A stretch of 64,000 nt of DNA from Streptomyces chartreusis NRRL 3882 (GCF_900236475.1 NZ_LT963352.1:3472001-3536000), one strand, 5' to 3'. Positions 1 through 10,752 are shown, counted from the first letter of the stretch. Numbers and translations are program-made. Notes: generated by a model from the sequence alone, not told the origin.

Positions 1-642
1 CACGTCGTCGTGGACGTCGCCGACGTACCGGGCGCGGAGCTGCCGCTGGAGCGGGTCTTCCACTACGAGCATCCCGGGGTGGGCGGCCGCAGTGTGATGC
101 GGGTGCCGTTCACCGGGGGTTTCCAGGTCGACCTCCAGTGCCACGACGACGACCGGCCGGAGGAGTACGGCACCGAGGAGGCCGTACGGCGCTGGCTGCC
201 CTCGGTCGTGGGGGACGGCTACGGCGAGCGGATCCTGTGGGTGTCGACGTACCGCTTCCTGCGCAAGGTGGCGGCCTCGTTCACCGATCCGCACCGGCGG
301 GTGCTGCTGGCCGGCGAGGCGGCGCATCTCTTCCCGCCGTTCGGGGCACGCGGGATGAACAGCGGGATCGCGGACGCGGCGGCCGCCGCCGAGGCGATCG
401 CCGCGGGGACCGGCGAGGCGGTCGCCTCCTTCGCCGAGGTGCGGCGGGCGGCGGCCCTGTTCAACAGTGCCGCCGCCGGTGCCGCCCTGGACCACCTGCG
501 GCCGCGCCGCCGCACCGTCCGGGTCGGACAGCGGGCGGCTGCGGCACTGGCGCCCGTGGTGCCGTGGTGCGGGTCTTGGCTGGAGCACGCGCCGTACGGG
601 CCCCGGCACGGGGCGTCGGCCGTCGCGGGACGCACGTACTGA
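1..642 (+). CDS. FAD-dependent monooxygenase, C-terminal part (truncated by window edge)
   Basis: The frame is open from the left edge, so only about 213 C-terminal residues are present. The motif GEAAHLFPPFGARGMNSG at about residues 105-122 of the fragment is the second FAD/ribityl-contact motif of the PHBH-type aromatic hydroxylases (usually GDAAH, here GEAAH), followed by an IADA helix. Members use NAD(P)H and O2 to hydroxylate or epoxidise aromatic or polyketide substrates. The N-terminal GxGxxG motif lies outside the window, so the substrate cannot be named. The next gene starts 23 bases after the stop on the same strand, which suggests a shared transcript. Confidence 0.85.
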   Translation, partial: HVVVDVADVPGAELPLERVFHYEHPGVGGRSVMRVPFTGGFQVDLQCHDDDRPEEYGTEEAVRRWLPSVVGDGYGERILWVSTYRFLRKVAASFTDPHRRVLLAGEAAHLFPPFGARGMNSGIADAAAAAEAIAAGTGEAVASFAEVRRAAALFNSAAAGAALDHLRPRRRTVRVGQRAAAALAPVVPWCGSWLEHAPYGPRHGASAVAGRTY

Positions 643-665
643 CGCACGTACTGAGGAGGCTGTTG

Positions 666-1466
666 GTGACAAGACCGGCGGTGGCGGAAGGCCTGTGGAC
701 GTGGGCGCCCGGCCGTGGCCTGGTCCCGGCCCCGGACCGGGCGGCCGGGGGGCGGTTGCTCGCCGCGGACTCGTGGCTGGTGCGCGAAGGCCGGGTGCGG
801 GCCTACGACCGGCACCAGGAACGGTTCGCGCGGGCCTGCGGTGACTGCGGCGGACCGAAGCCGCGCCGGCTCGTCGCGTTCTGGCAGGACGTGACCGCCG
901 TACTGCCGCGCACGGGTGCGTGGTTCCCGCGGGTGGAACTCGCGGCGGGTTCACTGGAGTTGCGGCTGCTGCTGCGGCCCGCTCCGCCGCTCGGCACGGG
1001 GGTGCGCCTGTGGGCGGCGGGCCAGTCCGATCCGCGGACCGTGCCCCGTCGCAAGGGCCCGGACCTGGACACCCTGGCCCGGGTGCGCCGCCGGGCGTCC
1101 GGCGAGGGCGCGGAGGAGGCGGTGCTGATCGCGCCCTCGGGCACGGTGCTGGAGTCGGCCACCGCCAGCGTCCTGTGGTGGGAGGACGACACCCTGTGCC
1201 TGCCCCCGCCCCGGCTGCCCGTCCTGCCGGGTGTGACGTCCGGGCTGGTCCAGGAGCGGGCGCTGCGGTCGGGGATCCGGATCGCGCACCGGGAGCGGAC
1301 CGTGGCCGAGCTGGACGGCCGTGAGGTGTGGCTGGTGAACGCGCTGCACGGGATCCGGCCGGTGACGGGCTGGATCGGGCGGCCGATGCGGGTGCCTCCG
1401 GCTCAGCGGGCCGGGGAATGGCGGGATTGGCTCGACAGCATGATGGAGCCGCTGCCGGTCGACTGA
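666..1466 (+). CDS. class IV aminotransferase (aminodeoxychorismate lyase/branched-chain type)
   Basis: A 266-residue PLP enzyme. The probable PLP lysine is K130 (context RRKGPDLDTL), and the segment EEAVLIAPSGTVLESATASV followed by LPVLPGVTSGLV matches the cofactor-phosphate and substrate loop of fold-type IV transaminases and PabC-like lyases. The GTG start at 666 is chosen because GAGGAGG at 653-659 sits six bases upstream; a TTG three bases earlier is a weaker alternative. Likely cotranscribed with the preceding hydroxylase. Transamination of a branched-chain or aromatic amino acid and aminodeoxychorismate cleavage are both possible; the sequence alone does not decide. Confidence 0.85.
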   Translation: MTRPAVAEGLWTWAPGRGLVPAPDRAAGGRLLAADSWLVREGRVRAYDRHQERFARACGDCGGPKPRRLVAFWQDVTAVLPRTGAWFPRVELAAGSLELRLLLRPAPPLGTGVRLWAAGQSDPRTVPRRKGPDLDTLARVRRRASGEGAEEAVLIAPSGTVLESATASVLWWEDDTLCLPPPRLPVLPGVTSGLVQERALRSGIRIAHRERTVAELDGREVWLVNALHGIRPVTGWIGRPMRVPPAQRAGEWRDWLDSMMEPLPVD

Positions 1467-1518
1467 ATTTCCGGTCGGCTGAATTTCCGGTCGGCTGAAT
1501 TACCGGTCGGCTGAACGG
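1455..1518 (+). repeat. four tandem 16-bp repeats across the stop codon
   Basis: The unit CCGGTCGGCTGAATTT occurs four times head to tail at 1455-1470, 1471-1486, 1487-1502 and 1503-1518; the first has A for G at position 8, the third ends in A, the fourth ends in CGG. The aminotransferase stop codon TGA lies inside the first copy. The period is not a multiple of three, so the array is not a protein repeat. Confidence 0.9.
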
Positions 1519-1530
1519 AGAAAATGGCGA

Positions 1531-1554
1531 CGTCGGGTCGAATTCGACCCGACG
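1531..1554. terminator. 24-bp perfect palindrome between convergent genes
   Basis: The two halves CGTCGGGTCGAA and TTCGACCCGACG are exact reverse complements with no separate loop. It lies between the convergent aminotransferase and AhpD-like genes and is likely a bidirectional terminator; there is no U tract, as is common in high-GC actinomycetes. Confidence 0.6.
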
Positions 1555-1573
1555 CACCGCTTTTCCCGTTCTC

Positions 1574-2041
1574 TCAGCTTTTCGGTGTCATACGTGTCGC
1601 TATCGCGATCCGGTTGTACGCGTTGATGACCGTGGCCGACCAGATGAGCGCCGCGATCTGGTTCTCGTCGAACACCCCGGCCGCCTCGGCGTACACCGCG
1701 TCCGGGACGTGGCCGTCGTGGACGAGCGTCACCGCCTCGGTCAACGCCAGTGCGGCACGCTCGCGTTCGGTGAAGAACGGCGTCTCCCGCCAGGCGTTCA
1801 GGGCGTAGATGCGCTGCTCGGTCTCGCCCTGGCCGCGGGCGTCCCGGGTGTGCATGTCGATGCAGAACGCGCAGCCGTTGATCTGCGAGGCGCGGATCCT
1901 GACCAGTTCCAGCAGTTCCGGTTCGAGTTTGGCGTCCTGGGCCGCGGAAACGGCGGCGGTGTGCAGGGAGCCCATTGCGGCGGACACGTCAGGTGTTGTT
2001 TTCTTCAGGGCCACGCGGGACGGAGAAGTGCTTTCGCTCAT
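1574..2041 (-). CDS. carboxymuconolactone decarboxylase/AhpD-like protein
   Basis: A 155-residue all-helical protein with the AhpD redox motif CAFC at residues 57-60 followed by IDMH (H64), in the context RIRASQINGCAFC. AhpD-type members act as thiol peroxidases or reduce a peroxiredoxin; plain CMD enzymes lack the cysteine pair. The ATG at 2041 is preferred to one nine codons earlier because it fits the family N terminus. It is the first of three paralogues within 3 kb, separated from the other two by a MocR-type regulator on the same strand, and is transcribed in the opposite direction to them. The true substrate is unknown. Confidence 0.85.
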   Translation of the reverse strand: MSESTSPSRVALKKTTPDVSAAMGSLHTAAVSAAQDAKLEPELLELVRIRASQINGCAFCIDMHTRDARGQGETEQRIYALNAWRETPFFTERERAALALTEAVTLVHDGHVPDAVYAEAAGVFDENQIAALIWSATVINAYNRIAIATRMTPKS

Positions 2042-2089
2042 GGGGTGACCATATCCATTGAGCGGCATTCCGGAGGGGAATTCACGCGA

Positions 2090-3478
2090 TTATCCGGGCA
2101 GTACCGCGCACAGCGCGTCCAGCGCCCCCGACCACGCGTGGTCCGGCGGTGTCCCGTAGCCGACGACGAGGGCGTCGGCCGGCTCGGCGACCGCGGCGGC
2201 GTGCCGGTAGCGGGCGAGTCCGTGGACCGCCAGACCCTGCCAGTGGGCCGCCTGGACCACCGACTGCTCGGTGCCGGGCGGCAGCCGCAGCAGGACGTGC
2301 AGCCCGGCCGCGATGCCGGTGATCCGGGCTTCCGGGGCCCGGGCCGCGACGGCGGCGACCAGGGCGTCGCGGCGGCGCCGGTAGCGCAGGCGGGTCGCGC
2401 GCACATGGCGGTCGTAGGCCCCGGACGTGAGGAACTCGGCCAGGGTCAGCTGGTCCAGTACCCCGCACGTGTCGACACCGCCCTTGGCCGCGGCGGTCTC
2501 CTCGGCGAGGCCCGGCGGCAGCACCATCCAGGCCAGCCGCAGCCCGGGGGCCAGGGACTTGCTCGCGGTGCCCAGATAGACCACCCGGTCGGGGTCCAGG
2601 CCCTGGAGCGCGCCCACGGGCTGCCGGTCGTAGCGGAACTCGCCGTCGTAGTCGTCCTCCAGCACCAGCCCGCCGGTGCGGCGCGCCCAGTCCACGACGG
2701 CCGCTCGGCGGTCGCGGTGCAGGGGGACGCCCATCGGGAACTGGTGGGCGGGGGTGAGGAGGACCGCGTCGGCGGCGGACAGCCCGCCGGGGTCGGTGCC
2801 CAGCCCGTCGAAGGGCAGCGGGACCGTGTGCAGACCGGACGCGGCCAGGATCCTCCAGTGCACATCGAGCCCGTACGAGTCGACGGCGACCGTCCGCGCC
2901 CCGCGCGCTCGCAGGGCCGTGCCGAGCAGCTTCAGGCCGTGCGCGAACCCGGAGCACACCACGATCCGTTCGGGGTCGGCGCGCACGCCCCGGGACCGGC
3001 TGAGGTAGCCGGCGAGCGCGGCGCGCAGTTCGGGACGGCCCCGGGGATCGCCGTAGTCGAGGGCGTGGTGGGGGGCGGCGGTCAGGGCGCGGCGGGCGGC
3101 CTTGAGCCACTCCGCGCGCGGGAAGGAGGCGAGGTCGGGGCTGCCGGGGCGCAGGTCGTAGGCGGGACGGGCGGGTTCGCGGGGGTGGGGTGCGGTGCCG
3201 GCCGGCGGTACCACCGTCCGGTCGGCGACCCGGGTCCCCGAGCCCTGCCGGGCGCTGAGCCAGCCCTCGGCGACCAGGTCGGCGTAGGCGTCGGCGACCG
3301 TGTTGCGGGCGATGCCCAGGTCGGCGGCGAGCGCGCGGGAGGAGGGCAGCCGGGTGCCGGGCGCCAGCCGGCCGGAGCGCACCGCCTCGCGCAGGGCGTC
3401 GGTGAGCCCTCGGCGCAGGCCCGGGCCGGTCGGCTCCAGGTGCAGGTCGATGCCCAAAGTGGCCCGTGGTTCCGCCAT
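2090..3478 (-). CDS. MocR/PdxR-type regulator (GntR wHTH plus aminotransferase domain)
   Basis: A 462-residue transcription factor. Residues about 15-85 form a GntR winged helix (GTRLPSSRALAADLGIARNT, then VADAYADLVAEGWL), and the rest is a fold-type I aminotransferase-like domain; the PLP lysine is in YLGTASKSLAPG at about residue 305. Family members bind PLP and control PLP synthesis or amino-acid and GABA genes. The ATG at 3478 is 47 bases from the divergent AhpD-like gene start at 3526, so it probably controls that operon. A short region of about 48 bases must hold both promoters and the operator. Confidence 0.9.
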   Translation of the reverse strand: MAEPRATLGIDLHLEPTGPGLRRGLTDALREAVRSGRLAPGTRLPSSRALAADLGIARNTVADAYADLVAEGWLSARQGSGTRVADRTVVPPAGTAPHPREPARPAYDLRPGSPDLASFPRAEWLKAARRALTAAPHHALDYGDPRGRPELRAALAGYLSRSRGVRADPERIVVCSGFAHGLKLLGTALRARGARTVAVDSYGLDVHWRILAASGLHTVPLPFDGLGTDPGGLSAADAVLLTPAHQFPMGVPLHRDRRAAVVDWARRTGGLVLEDDYDGEFRYDRQPVGALQGLDPDRVVYLGTASKSLAPGLRLAWMVLPPGLAEETAAAKGGVDTCGVLDQLTLAEFLTSGAYDRHVRATRLRYRRRRDALVAAVAARAPEARITGIAAGLHVLLRLPPGTEQSVVQAAHWQGLAVHGLARYRHAAAVAEPADALVVGYGTPPDHAWSGALDALCAVLPG

Positions 3479-3525
3479 GGAAATGGACCATACCCCTGGG
3501 CTGCTTCCCTCCTAGGGTCGAGGGC

Positions 3526-4044
3526 ATGACGACACACACCGAGGACACGACCGACCCGACGACCGTGGAGTACGCCGCCGAGCAGCCCGCCCGCCTGGAC
3601 TGGGCCAAGCACGCGCCCGAGGTCTACAAGGCGATGGTCCGGCTGGAGATGGCCGCCCGGCAGGGTCTCGACCACAAGCTGTACGAGCTGGTGAAGATCC
3701 GCGCCTCCCAGATCAACCACTGCGCCTTCTGCATCGACATGCACACCAAGGACGCCCTCGCGGCGGGCGAGAGCGTCGAGCGGATCGTGCAGCTCAGCGC
3801 CTGGGACGAGTCGCGGCACTTCTACACCGCCAAGGAGCTCGCGGCCCTGGAGCTGACGGAGGCCGTGACGGTCCTGACGGACGGGTTCGTGCCGGACGAG
3901 GTGTACGAGAACGCCGCCAAGCACTTCGAGGAGGCCGAACTGGCGCAGGTGATCGCCGCGATCACGGCGATCAACGCCTGGAACCGGTTCGGGGTGACCT
4001 GCCGTATGGCGCCGGGCCACTACCAGCCGGGGCAGTACAAGTGA
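3526..4044 (+). CDS. carboxymuconolactone decarboxylase/AhpD-like protein
   Basis: 172 residues, with the redox motif CAFC at residues 66-69 and a following DMHTKDA helix; VKIRASQINH precedes it. It is more like the downstream paralogue than the one at 1574: both carry the same TEAVTVLTDGFVPDEVYE stretch. No Shine-Dalgarno sequence is visible and a TAGGGT hexamer lies at 3513-3518, seven bases before the ATG, so translation from a leaderless message is likely. The stop overlaps the next start (GTGA). Divergent from the MocR regulator, which probably governs it. Confidence 0.87.
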   Translation: MTTHTEDTTDPTTVEYAAEQPARLDWAKHAPEVYKAMVRLEMAARQGLDHKLYELVKIRASQINHCAFCIDMHTKDALAAGESVERIVQLSAWDESRHFYTAKELAALELTEAVTVLTDGFVPDEVYENAAKHFEEAELAQVIAAITAINAWNRFGVTCRMAPGHYQPGQYK

Positions 4045-4487
4045 CGGCTCGGACCCGCCTGCTCGACCCGGCGGTCGGGCGGGCCCTGTCCACGCTCAGC
4101 AAGGTCGCCAAGCAGGGCCTGGGCGACCCGGCCCTGGCCGAGCTCGTCGTGATCCGCGCCTCGCAGCTCAACCACTGCGCGTTCTGCCTCGACATGCATC
4201 TGGCGATCGCCCGCGAGTACGGGGTGAGCGAGAAGCAGCTCGATCTGCTGGCCGCGTGGGGGGAGGCCGAGGACGTCTTCGACGAGCGGGAGCGGGCCGC
4301 GCTGGCGCTGACGGAAGCGGTGACCGTGCTGACGGACGGGTTCGTGCCGGACGAGGTGTACGAGCAGGCCGCGAAGCACTTCGACGAGGCTGAACTCGCC
4401 CATCTGATCGGCCTGGTCGTCGCCGTCAACAACTGGAACCGGGTGATGGTCGGCCGCCGTGTTCCGCCAGGGGGTCACACGCCATGA
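4041..4487 (+). CDS. carboxymuconolactone decarboxylase/AhpD-like protein, coupled paralogue
   Basis: 148 residues, redox pair CAFC at residues 46-49 in the context RASQLNHCAFCLDMH. The GTG start at 4041 overlaps the TGA of the upstream paralogue and its own TGA overlaps the next ATG, so the three genes are translationally coupled. The N-terminal 25 residues present in the upstream paralogue are absent. Two adjacent, coupled paralogues suggest a heteromeric complex, because family members form trimers or hexamers; that is inference. Peroxide or organic-hydroperoxide reduction is the family role. Confidence 0.87.
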   Translation: MTARTRLLDPAVGRALSTLSKVAKQGLGDPALAELVVIRASQLNHCAFCLDMHLAIAREYGVSEKQLDLLAAWGEAEDVFDERERAALALTEAVTVLTDGFVPDEVYEQAAKHFDEAELAHLIGLVVAVNNWNRVMVGRRVPPGGHTP

Positions 4488-5203
4488 GCAAGGCCGATGT
4501 GTTCCGCGCCCTGCACCACCACCGGGCCCCGGGTGATCCCCTGGTGCTGCCCGGGCCGTGGGACGCGGCCAGTGCCCGGGTGTTCGCCGAGGCCGGGTTC
4601 CCGGCGCTCGCCACGCCCAGTGCCGGGGTCGCCGCCTGCCTCGGCTACGAGGACGGGCAGGTCCCGGCCGACGAGATGTTCGCGGCGGTCGCCCGGATCG
4701 TCCGGGCCGTCGACGTGCCGGTCTCCGCCGACGTGGAGGGCGGTTACGGGATCGCGCCGAAGGAGCTCGTGGAGCGGCTGCTGGAGGTGGGGGCGGTGGG
4801 CTGCAACCTGGAGGACTCCGAGGGCGGGGTGCTCAAGGATCCGCGCGTGCACGCCGACTGGCTGGCGCAGGTGCGCGAGGCGGCCGGCGACCGGCTCTTC
4901 GTCAACGCCCGCGTGGACACCTTCGCCCGCGGGGTCGCCGATCCCGAAGCGGCCATCGAGAGGGCCGCGTTGTACGTCGCCGCGGGCGCCGACTGCGTCT
5001 ACCCGATCGGCGCCCCGCCGGAGGTGCTGCCGCTGCTGCGGGCCGGTATCCAGGGGCCGATCAACGTGGTCGCGGTCCCGGGGCAGGGCCCCTCGCCCGC
5101 CGAACTCGGCGCGCGAGGGGCCACCCGGATCACCTTCGGGCCGGGGCTCCAGCGGCGGGCCACCCGCGCGCTGCGGGAGATCGCCGCCGGGCTGCGACCG
5201 TAG
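4484..5203 (+). CDS. isocitrate lyase/PEP mutase superfamily protein
   Basis: 239 residues with a TIM-barrel of the ICL/PEPM superfamily. The Mg-binding loop is DVEGGYG (D83), followed by the GAVGCNLEDSEGG strand and FVNARVDTF, all usual in the non-ICL branch annotated as oxaloacetase/phosphonomutase-like. The cysteine loop KKCGH of isocitrate lyase is not seen, so glyoxylate-shunt activity is unlikely. The ATG overlaps the upstream TGA by ATGA. Third gene of the AhpD-like operon; a C-C lyase acting on a 2-methylisocitrate- or oxaloacetate-like acid is plausible but unproved. Confidence 0.85.
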   Translation: MSKADVFRALHHHRAPGDPLVLPGPWDAASARVFAEAGFPALATPSAGVAACLGYEDGQVPADEMFAAVARIVRAVDVPVSADVEGGYGIAPKELVERLLEVGAVGCNLEDSEGGVLKDPRVHADWLAQVREAAGDRLFVNARVDTFARGVADPEAAIERAALYVAAGADCVYPIGAPPEVLPLLRAGIQGPINVVAVPGQGPSPAELGARGATRITFGPGLQRRATRALREIAAGLRP

Positions 5204-5209
5204 GGATGC

Positions 5210-6166
5210 TCAGGACAGCCACTTCTTCCACGTGGACCTGTGGCTGTCCACCCACTTCTTCGCCGCGTCCTCCGGCGTCATCTTCTTGTCGGCGATCATC
5301 AGGGAGACCTCGTTCTGGTCCTCGGTCGTCCACTTGAACTTCTTCAGGAAGGCCGCCGCCTTGCCGCCGTTCTTCGCGAAGCCCGAGTTCAGGTACTTCT
5401 GCAACGGCGTGTGCGGATAGGCGCAGGCGACCTTCTCCGGGTCCGCGTCGCAGCCCTCCTTGTACGGCGGCAGCTTCACCTCGGTCATGGGGACCTTTTT
5501 GAAGAGCCACTGCGGCGAGTACCAGTAGGTGAGGAAGGGCTTCTTCTCCTTGGCGAACTGCCTCATCTGGGTGATCTGCGCCGCCTCGGAGCCCGCGAAC
5601 ACCACCTGGTAGTCCAGCTTCAGGTTCTTCACCAGCGCCTTGTCGTTGGTGACGTAGGACGGCGAACCGTCCATCAGCTGGCCCTTGTCGCCGCTCTCCG
5701 GGGTGCGGAACAGGTGGGAGTACTTGTTGAGGTTCTTCCAGTTCGTGATGTCCGGGTGCTGCTTGGCGAGGTACGTCGGGACGAACCAGCCGATGTGGCC
5801 GGTGACGCCGAGTTCACCGCCGGGGGCGATCGTCTTCTTGTCCTTGACGTACCTCTGCTCCTGCTCGGGGTGGCCCCAGTCCTCCAGGATCGCGTCGACG
5901 CGGCCCTGGCTGAGGGCGTCCCAGGCGGGCACCTCGTCGACCTGGACGGTGTCGACGCGGTAGCCCAGTTCGTGCTCCAGGATGTACTGGGCGACGGCCA
6001 CGTTGGCCTGGGCGCCCACCCAGGACTGCACGGACAGGGTCACGGTCTTGGCGCCCTGCGCGTTGGCGAAGGGCGAGGCCTGCTTGGTCATGTCGGCGGC
6101 ACCGCAGCCGGTGAGCAGCGCCAGGGAGCTCACCGCGGCGACCGCGGCTGTCGTACGGACTCGCAT
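5210..6166 (-). CDS. glycine betaine/choline ABC transporter substrate-binding lipoprotein (OpuAC/ProX type)
   Basis: 318 residues. A signal peptide ends in the lipobox LLTGC (C21), so the mature protein is a membrane-anchored lipoprotein. The early segment SVQSWVGAQANVAVAQYILE and later DAILEDWGHPEQ, GWFVPTYL and TYWYSPQWLF supply the Trp/Tyr residues typical of the aromatic box that holds quaternary amines. Last gene of a five-gene minus-strand unit; its start lies just after the permease stop (1 base gap). It would deliver betaine or choline to the double permease upstream. Confidence 0.9.
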   Translation of the reverse strand: MRVRTTAAVAAVSSLALLTGCGAADMTKQASPFANAQGAKTVTLSVQSWVGAQANVAVAQYILEHELGYRVDTVQVDEVPAWDALSQGRVDAILEDWGHPEQEQRYVKDKKTIAPGGELGVTGHIGWFVPTYLAKQHPDITNWKNLNKYSHLFRTPESGDKGQLMDGSPSYVTNDKALVKNLKLDYQVVFAGSEAAQITQMRQFAKEKKPFLTYWYSPQWLFKKVPMTEVKLPPYKEGCDADPEKVACAYPHTPLQKYLNSGFAKNGGKAAAFLKKFKWTTEDQNEVSLMIADKKMTPEDAAKKWVDSHRSTWKKWLS

Positions 6167-6167
6167 G

Positions 6168-8116
6168 TCAGGCCCCCTTCTTCGCGCGGCGTTCGGTGGG
6201 CTGGGTCACCCGGTCGAGCATCAGGCCGAGGCAGACGATCGCCGCGCCGGCCACCAGACCGGTCGCCAGATCGCCCTGGGCGAGGCCGAAGACGACGTCG
6301 TAGCCGAGCGCGCCACCGCCGACCAGGCCGCCGATGACGACGACGGCGAGGACCAGGACGAGGCCCTGGTTGACGGCGAGCAGCAGGGCCGGGCGGGCCA
6401 GCGGGAGCTGGACCTGCCGCAACTGCTGCCAGCTGGTCGCGCCCAGCGAGCCGGAGGCCTCCAGGGCGGCCGGGTCGACCTGGCGCAGGCCCTGGGTGGT
6501 GATGCGGACGACGGCCGGGAGCGCGTACACGATCGCGGCCGCGACGGCCGGGGCGCGGCCGACGCCGAACAGGGCGACGACCGGGATCAGGTACACGAAC
6601 TGCGGCATCGTCTGGAAGACGTCCAACACGGGCCGCAGGGCCCGCTCCAGGCGGTCGCTGCGGGCCGCGGCGATACCGACGGCGAACCCGACGACGAGGG
6701 TGACGACGACGGCCGCGAGGACCTGGGAGAGCGTGTCCAGCGAGGGCTTCCAGACGCCGAGCACGCCGATGGCGGCCATGGCGAGGACGGCGGTGAGCGC
6801 GGTGCGCCAGGTGCCGATGACCCAGGCCAGGGCGGCGACGATCAGCAGGACACCCCACCAGGGCAGCGACTGCAGGCCGTCGCGCATCGGGTCGAGGACC
6901 CAGGTGGTGAAGTGGCCGGCCCAGTCGGCGGTGCCGCCGACGACGGGAACGCCCGAGTACAGGTGCGCGGTCATCCAGTCGACGGCGCGGTTGACGGGCT
7001 CGGCGATGCCGACGACCCAGGCGTCGGGCCAGTCGAGGCGGCCCGCGAGCCGCCCGGCGACCGCCACGGCGACGACACCGGCGAGTGCGATGAGCCAGCC
7101 GCGCCCGCTGCGCGGCTCCGGTTCGGCGCCGAGCTTCTCCCCCGCCGCGCCGGTGACGCGGTCCAGGACGACGGCCAGCAGCACGATCGGGATACCGGCG
7201 GCGAGCGCGGCACCCACGTCGACCGAGGCCAGTGCCTGGTAGACGCGGTCACCGAGACCGCCCGCGCCGATGACGGCCGCGATGACGGCCATGGACAGCG
7301 CCATCATGATCGTCTGGTTGACGCCGAGGAGGAGTTCCTTGCGGGCCAGCGGGATCCGGGCGGTCAGCAGCCGCTGGCGTGCGGTGGAGCCGAGCGACTC
7401 GACGGCCTCCAACACCTCCTTGTCGGCGCCGCGCAGACCGAGCGAGGTCAGCCGGGCCATGGGCGGGGCGGCGTAGATGACGGTGGCCAGCACGGCCGCC
7501 GGGACGCCGATGCCGAAGACCAGCACGACCGGCAGCAGGTAGGCGAAGGCGGGCAGCACCTGCATGGTGTCCAGGACCGGGCGCAGGACGCGGTCCATCC
7601 GGTCGGACAGCCCGGCGGCGAGTCCGAGCAGCAGGCCGACCACGACCGACGCGAGGACCGCGACGACCATCAGGGCGAGGGTCTGCATGGTCGGCACCCA
7701 CATGCCGAGCACGCCGCAGGCGAGGAACGCGACGGCCGTGCCGAGCGCCAGCCTGACGCCCGCCACGCGCCAGGCGACGAGCGCGCCCAGTGCGCTGACG
7801 CCCGCCCAGCCGATGGCGAGGAGGGCGAGGTAGACGGCCCGTACGGCGATGACGACGACGTTGCTGACGTGGCCGAAGAAGTACAGGAACAGCGGGTGGC
7901 TGTCGCGGTTGTCGATGATCCAGTCGCTGGCCTTGGCGAGCGGCTCGGAGAAGTCGACGGTAAGCGCGCCCGGCCAGCTGCCGCTGGCCCAGCGGGCACT
8001 GGCCAGCGGGACGAGGATCGCCGCCGCGACGGCCAGCAGGAGAAGCTTCTGGACGGCCCGGTTCCGCAGCAGCCCGGGAAGGCCCAGGCGGGGCGGGTTC
8101 GCGGTGATGGTCGCCA

Positions 8117-8117
<1 letters not shown>
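6168..8117 (-). CDS. glycine betaine/choline ABC transporter permease, two fused membrane domains
   Basis: 649 residues carrying two BPD-type permease domains in one chain. Each has an SDRxxRxLRPVLD entry motif and an EAA loop (EAVESLGSTARQRLLTARIP in the first half, EASGSLGATSWQQLRQVQLP in the second), indicating internal duplication; most OpuAB/ProW homologues have one domain and dimerise. About a dozen hydrophobic segments are visible. The ATG at 8117 overlaps the ATPase stop (TGATG); a GTG one codon earlier is possible. With the upstream ATPase and downstream lipoprotein it forms a complete importer. Confidence 0.9.
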
Positions 8118-9222
<1,105 letters not shown>

Positions 9223-9226
<4 letters not shown>

Positions 9227-10752
9227 TTGGCACCACCACCGATCAGCTCGGCGGCCTTCTCCCCGACCATGAGCACGCCGATCATCGGGTTCACGGTGGT
9301 CATGGTGGGGAACACGGAGGCGTCGGCGATGCGGATGCCCTCCAGGCCGCGGATGCGCAGTTCGGGGTCGACGACGGCGAGCCGGTCGTCGGCGGCGCCC
9401 ATCTTGCAGGTGCCGGCCGGGTGGTAGACGGTGTGGGCGACCTTGCGGGCGTACTCGCTGAGCTCCTCGTCGCCGGTGACGTCCGGGCCGGGGGCCACCT
9501 CGCGCTTGAGCCAGCCGGCCAGGGGCTCGGTCTTGGCGATCTCGCGGGCGATCTTGATGCCGTCGACGAGGGTCCTGCCGTCGTAGTCGTCCGCGTCGGT
9601 GAAGTAGCGGAAGTCCAGGGCGGGCTTGACCTCGGGGTCGGCGCTGGTCAGGTACAGCCGGCCGCGGCTCTTGGGCTTGGGGATGTTCGGCGTCATGGAG
9701 ACGCCGAACTCCGGCCGCTGGTAGCCCAGTCGCTCCGGGTTGTCCGTGAAGGGGATCTGGTAGAAGTGGAACATCAGGTCGGGGTGCGGCAGTTCGGGGT
9801 CGCGGCGCACGAACAGGCCCGCGTCCGAGTCCATCGCGGAGTTCTCCGGGATGGGGCCGTTGGTCTCCCACACGATGACCGACTCGGGGTGGTCGAGCAG
9901 GTTCTCGCCGACGCCCGGCAGGTCGTGCGCGACGGGGATGCCGAGCTTCTCCAGGTCCGCCTTCGGGCCGATGCCGGAGTGCATCAGCAGCCGGGGCGAG
10001 TCGACGGCGCCGGCGCACAGCAGGACCTCATTGCGCGCCTTGACGAGGATCTCCTCGCCGTCCTTGGTGCGCACGTGCACGCCCTCGGCGCGGTCGCCGT
10101 CCAGCTCCAGCTTGTACGCCCAGGTCTCCAGCAGGATCGTGAGGTTGGGGCGCTCGTCCATCACCGGGTGCAGGTACGCCACAGACGCCGAGGACCGCTT
10201 GTTGTTCTCGGGGTGGTAGGCGAGGTCGAAGAAGCCGACGCCCTCGGTGAACGGCTTCCGGTTGAAGCCCTCCACGCGCGGCACGTCCAGCGCCGCCTGG
10301 GCCGCGTCGACGAAGTCACGGGCGATGGCGTTCCGGTCCCGCTCGTCGACCGGGACGATGTTGTTGAGCAGGCGCGCGAAGTACGCCTCCATCTGCACCG
10401 CGCCCCAGCCCTTGGCGCCGGCGGCCTCCCACTCGTCCCAGTCGGCGGGCAGCGGCTTGAACGCGATCAGCGTGTTGTGCGAGGAGCAGCCGCCCAGGAC
10501 CCGGGCCCGGCTGTGCCGGATGTGCGAATTCCCGCGTGGCTGCTCCGTCGTGGGGTAGTCGTAGTCGAGCTCGCCGCCCAGCAGGCCCATCCAGCGGCGC
10601 AGGGTCAGCACGTCGTCGCGGCCGACGTCGCTGGGGCCGCCCTCGATGACGGCGACGGAGACGTCGGGGTTCTCGGTCAGGCGGGAGGCGATGACGGAAC
10701 CGGCGGTTCCGCCGCCTATCACGACATAGTCGTACTCATGGGTGTGGGACAT
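9223..10752 (-). CDS. GMC-family oxidoreductase, choline dehydrogenase-like
   Basis: 509 residues. The FAD Rossmann motif [16 protein letters not shown] starts at about residue 10, and the GMC signature [14 protein letters not shown] follows; the catalytic histidine is in [11 protein letters not shown] and a conserved asparagine in TTVNPMIG near the C terminus. This fits oxidation of choline to betaine aldehyde, which the adjoining aldehyde dehydrogenase would finish. Other alcohol substrates are possible, since GMC enzymes are hard to assign by sequence. It lies 95 bases downstream of the dehydrogenase gene and overlaps the ATPase start. Confidence 0.87.
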
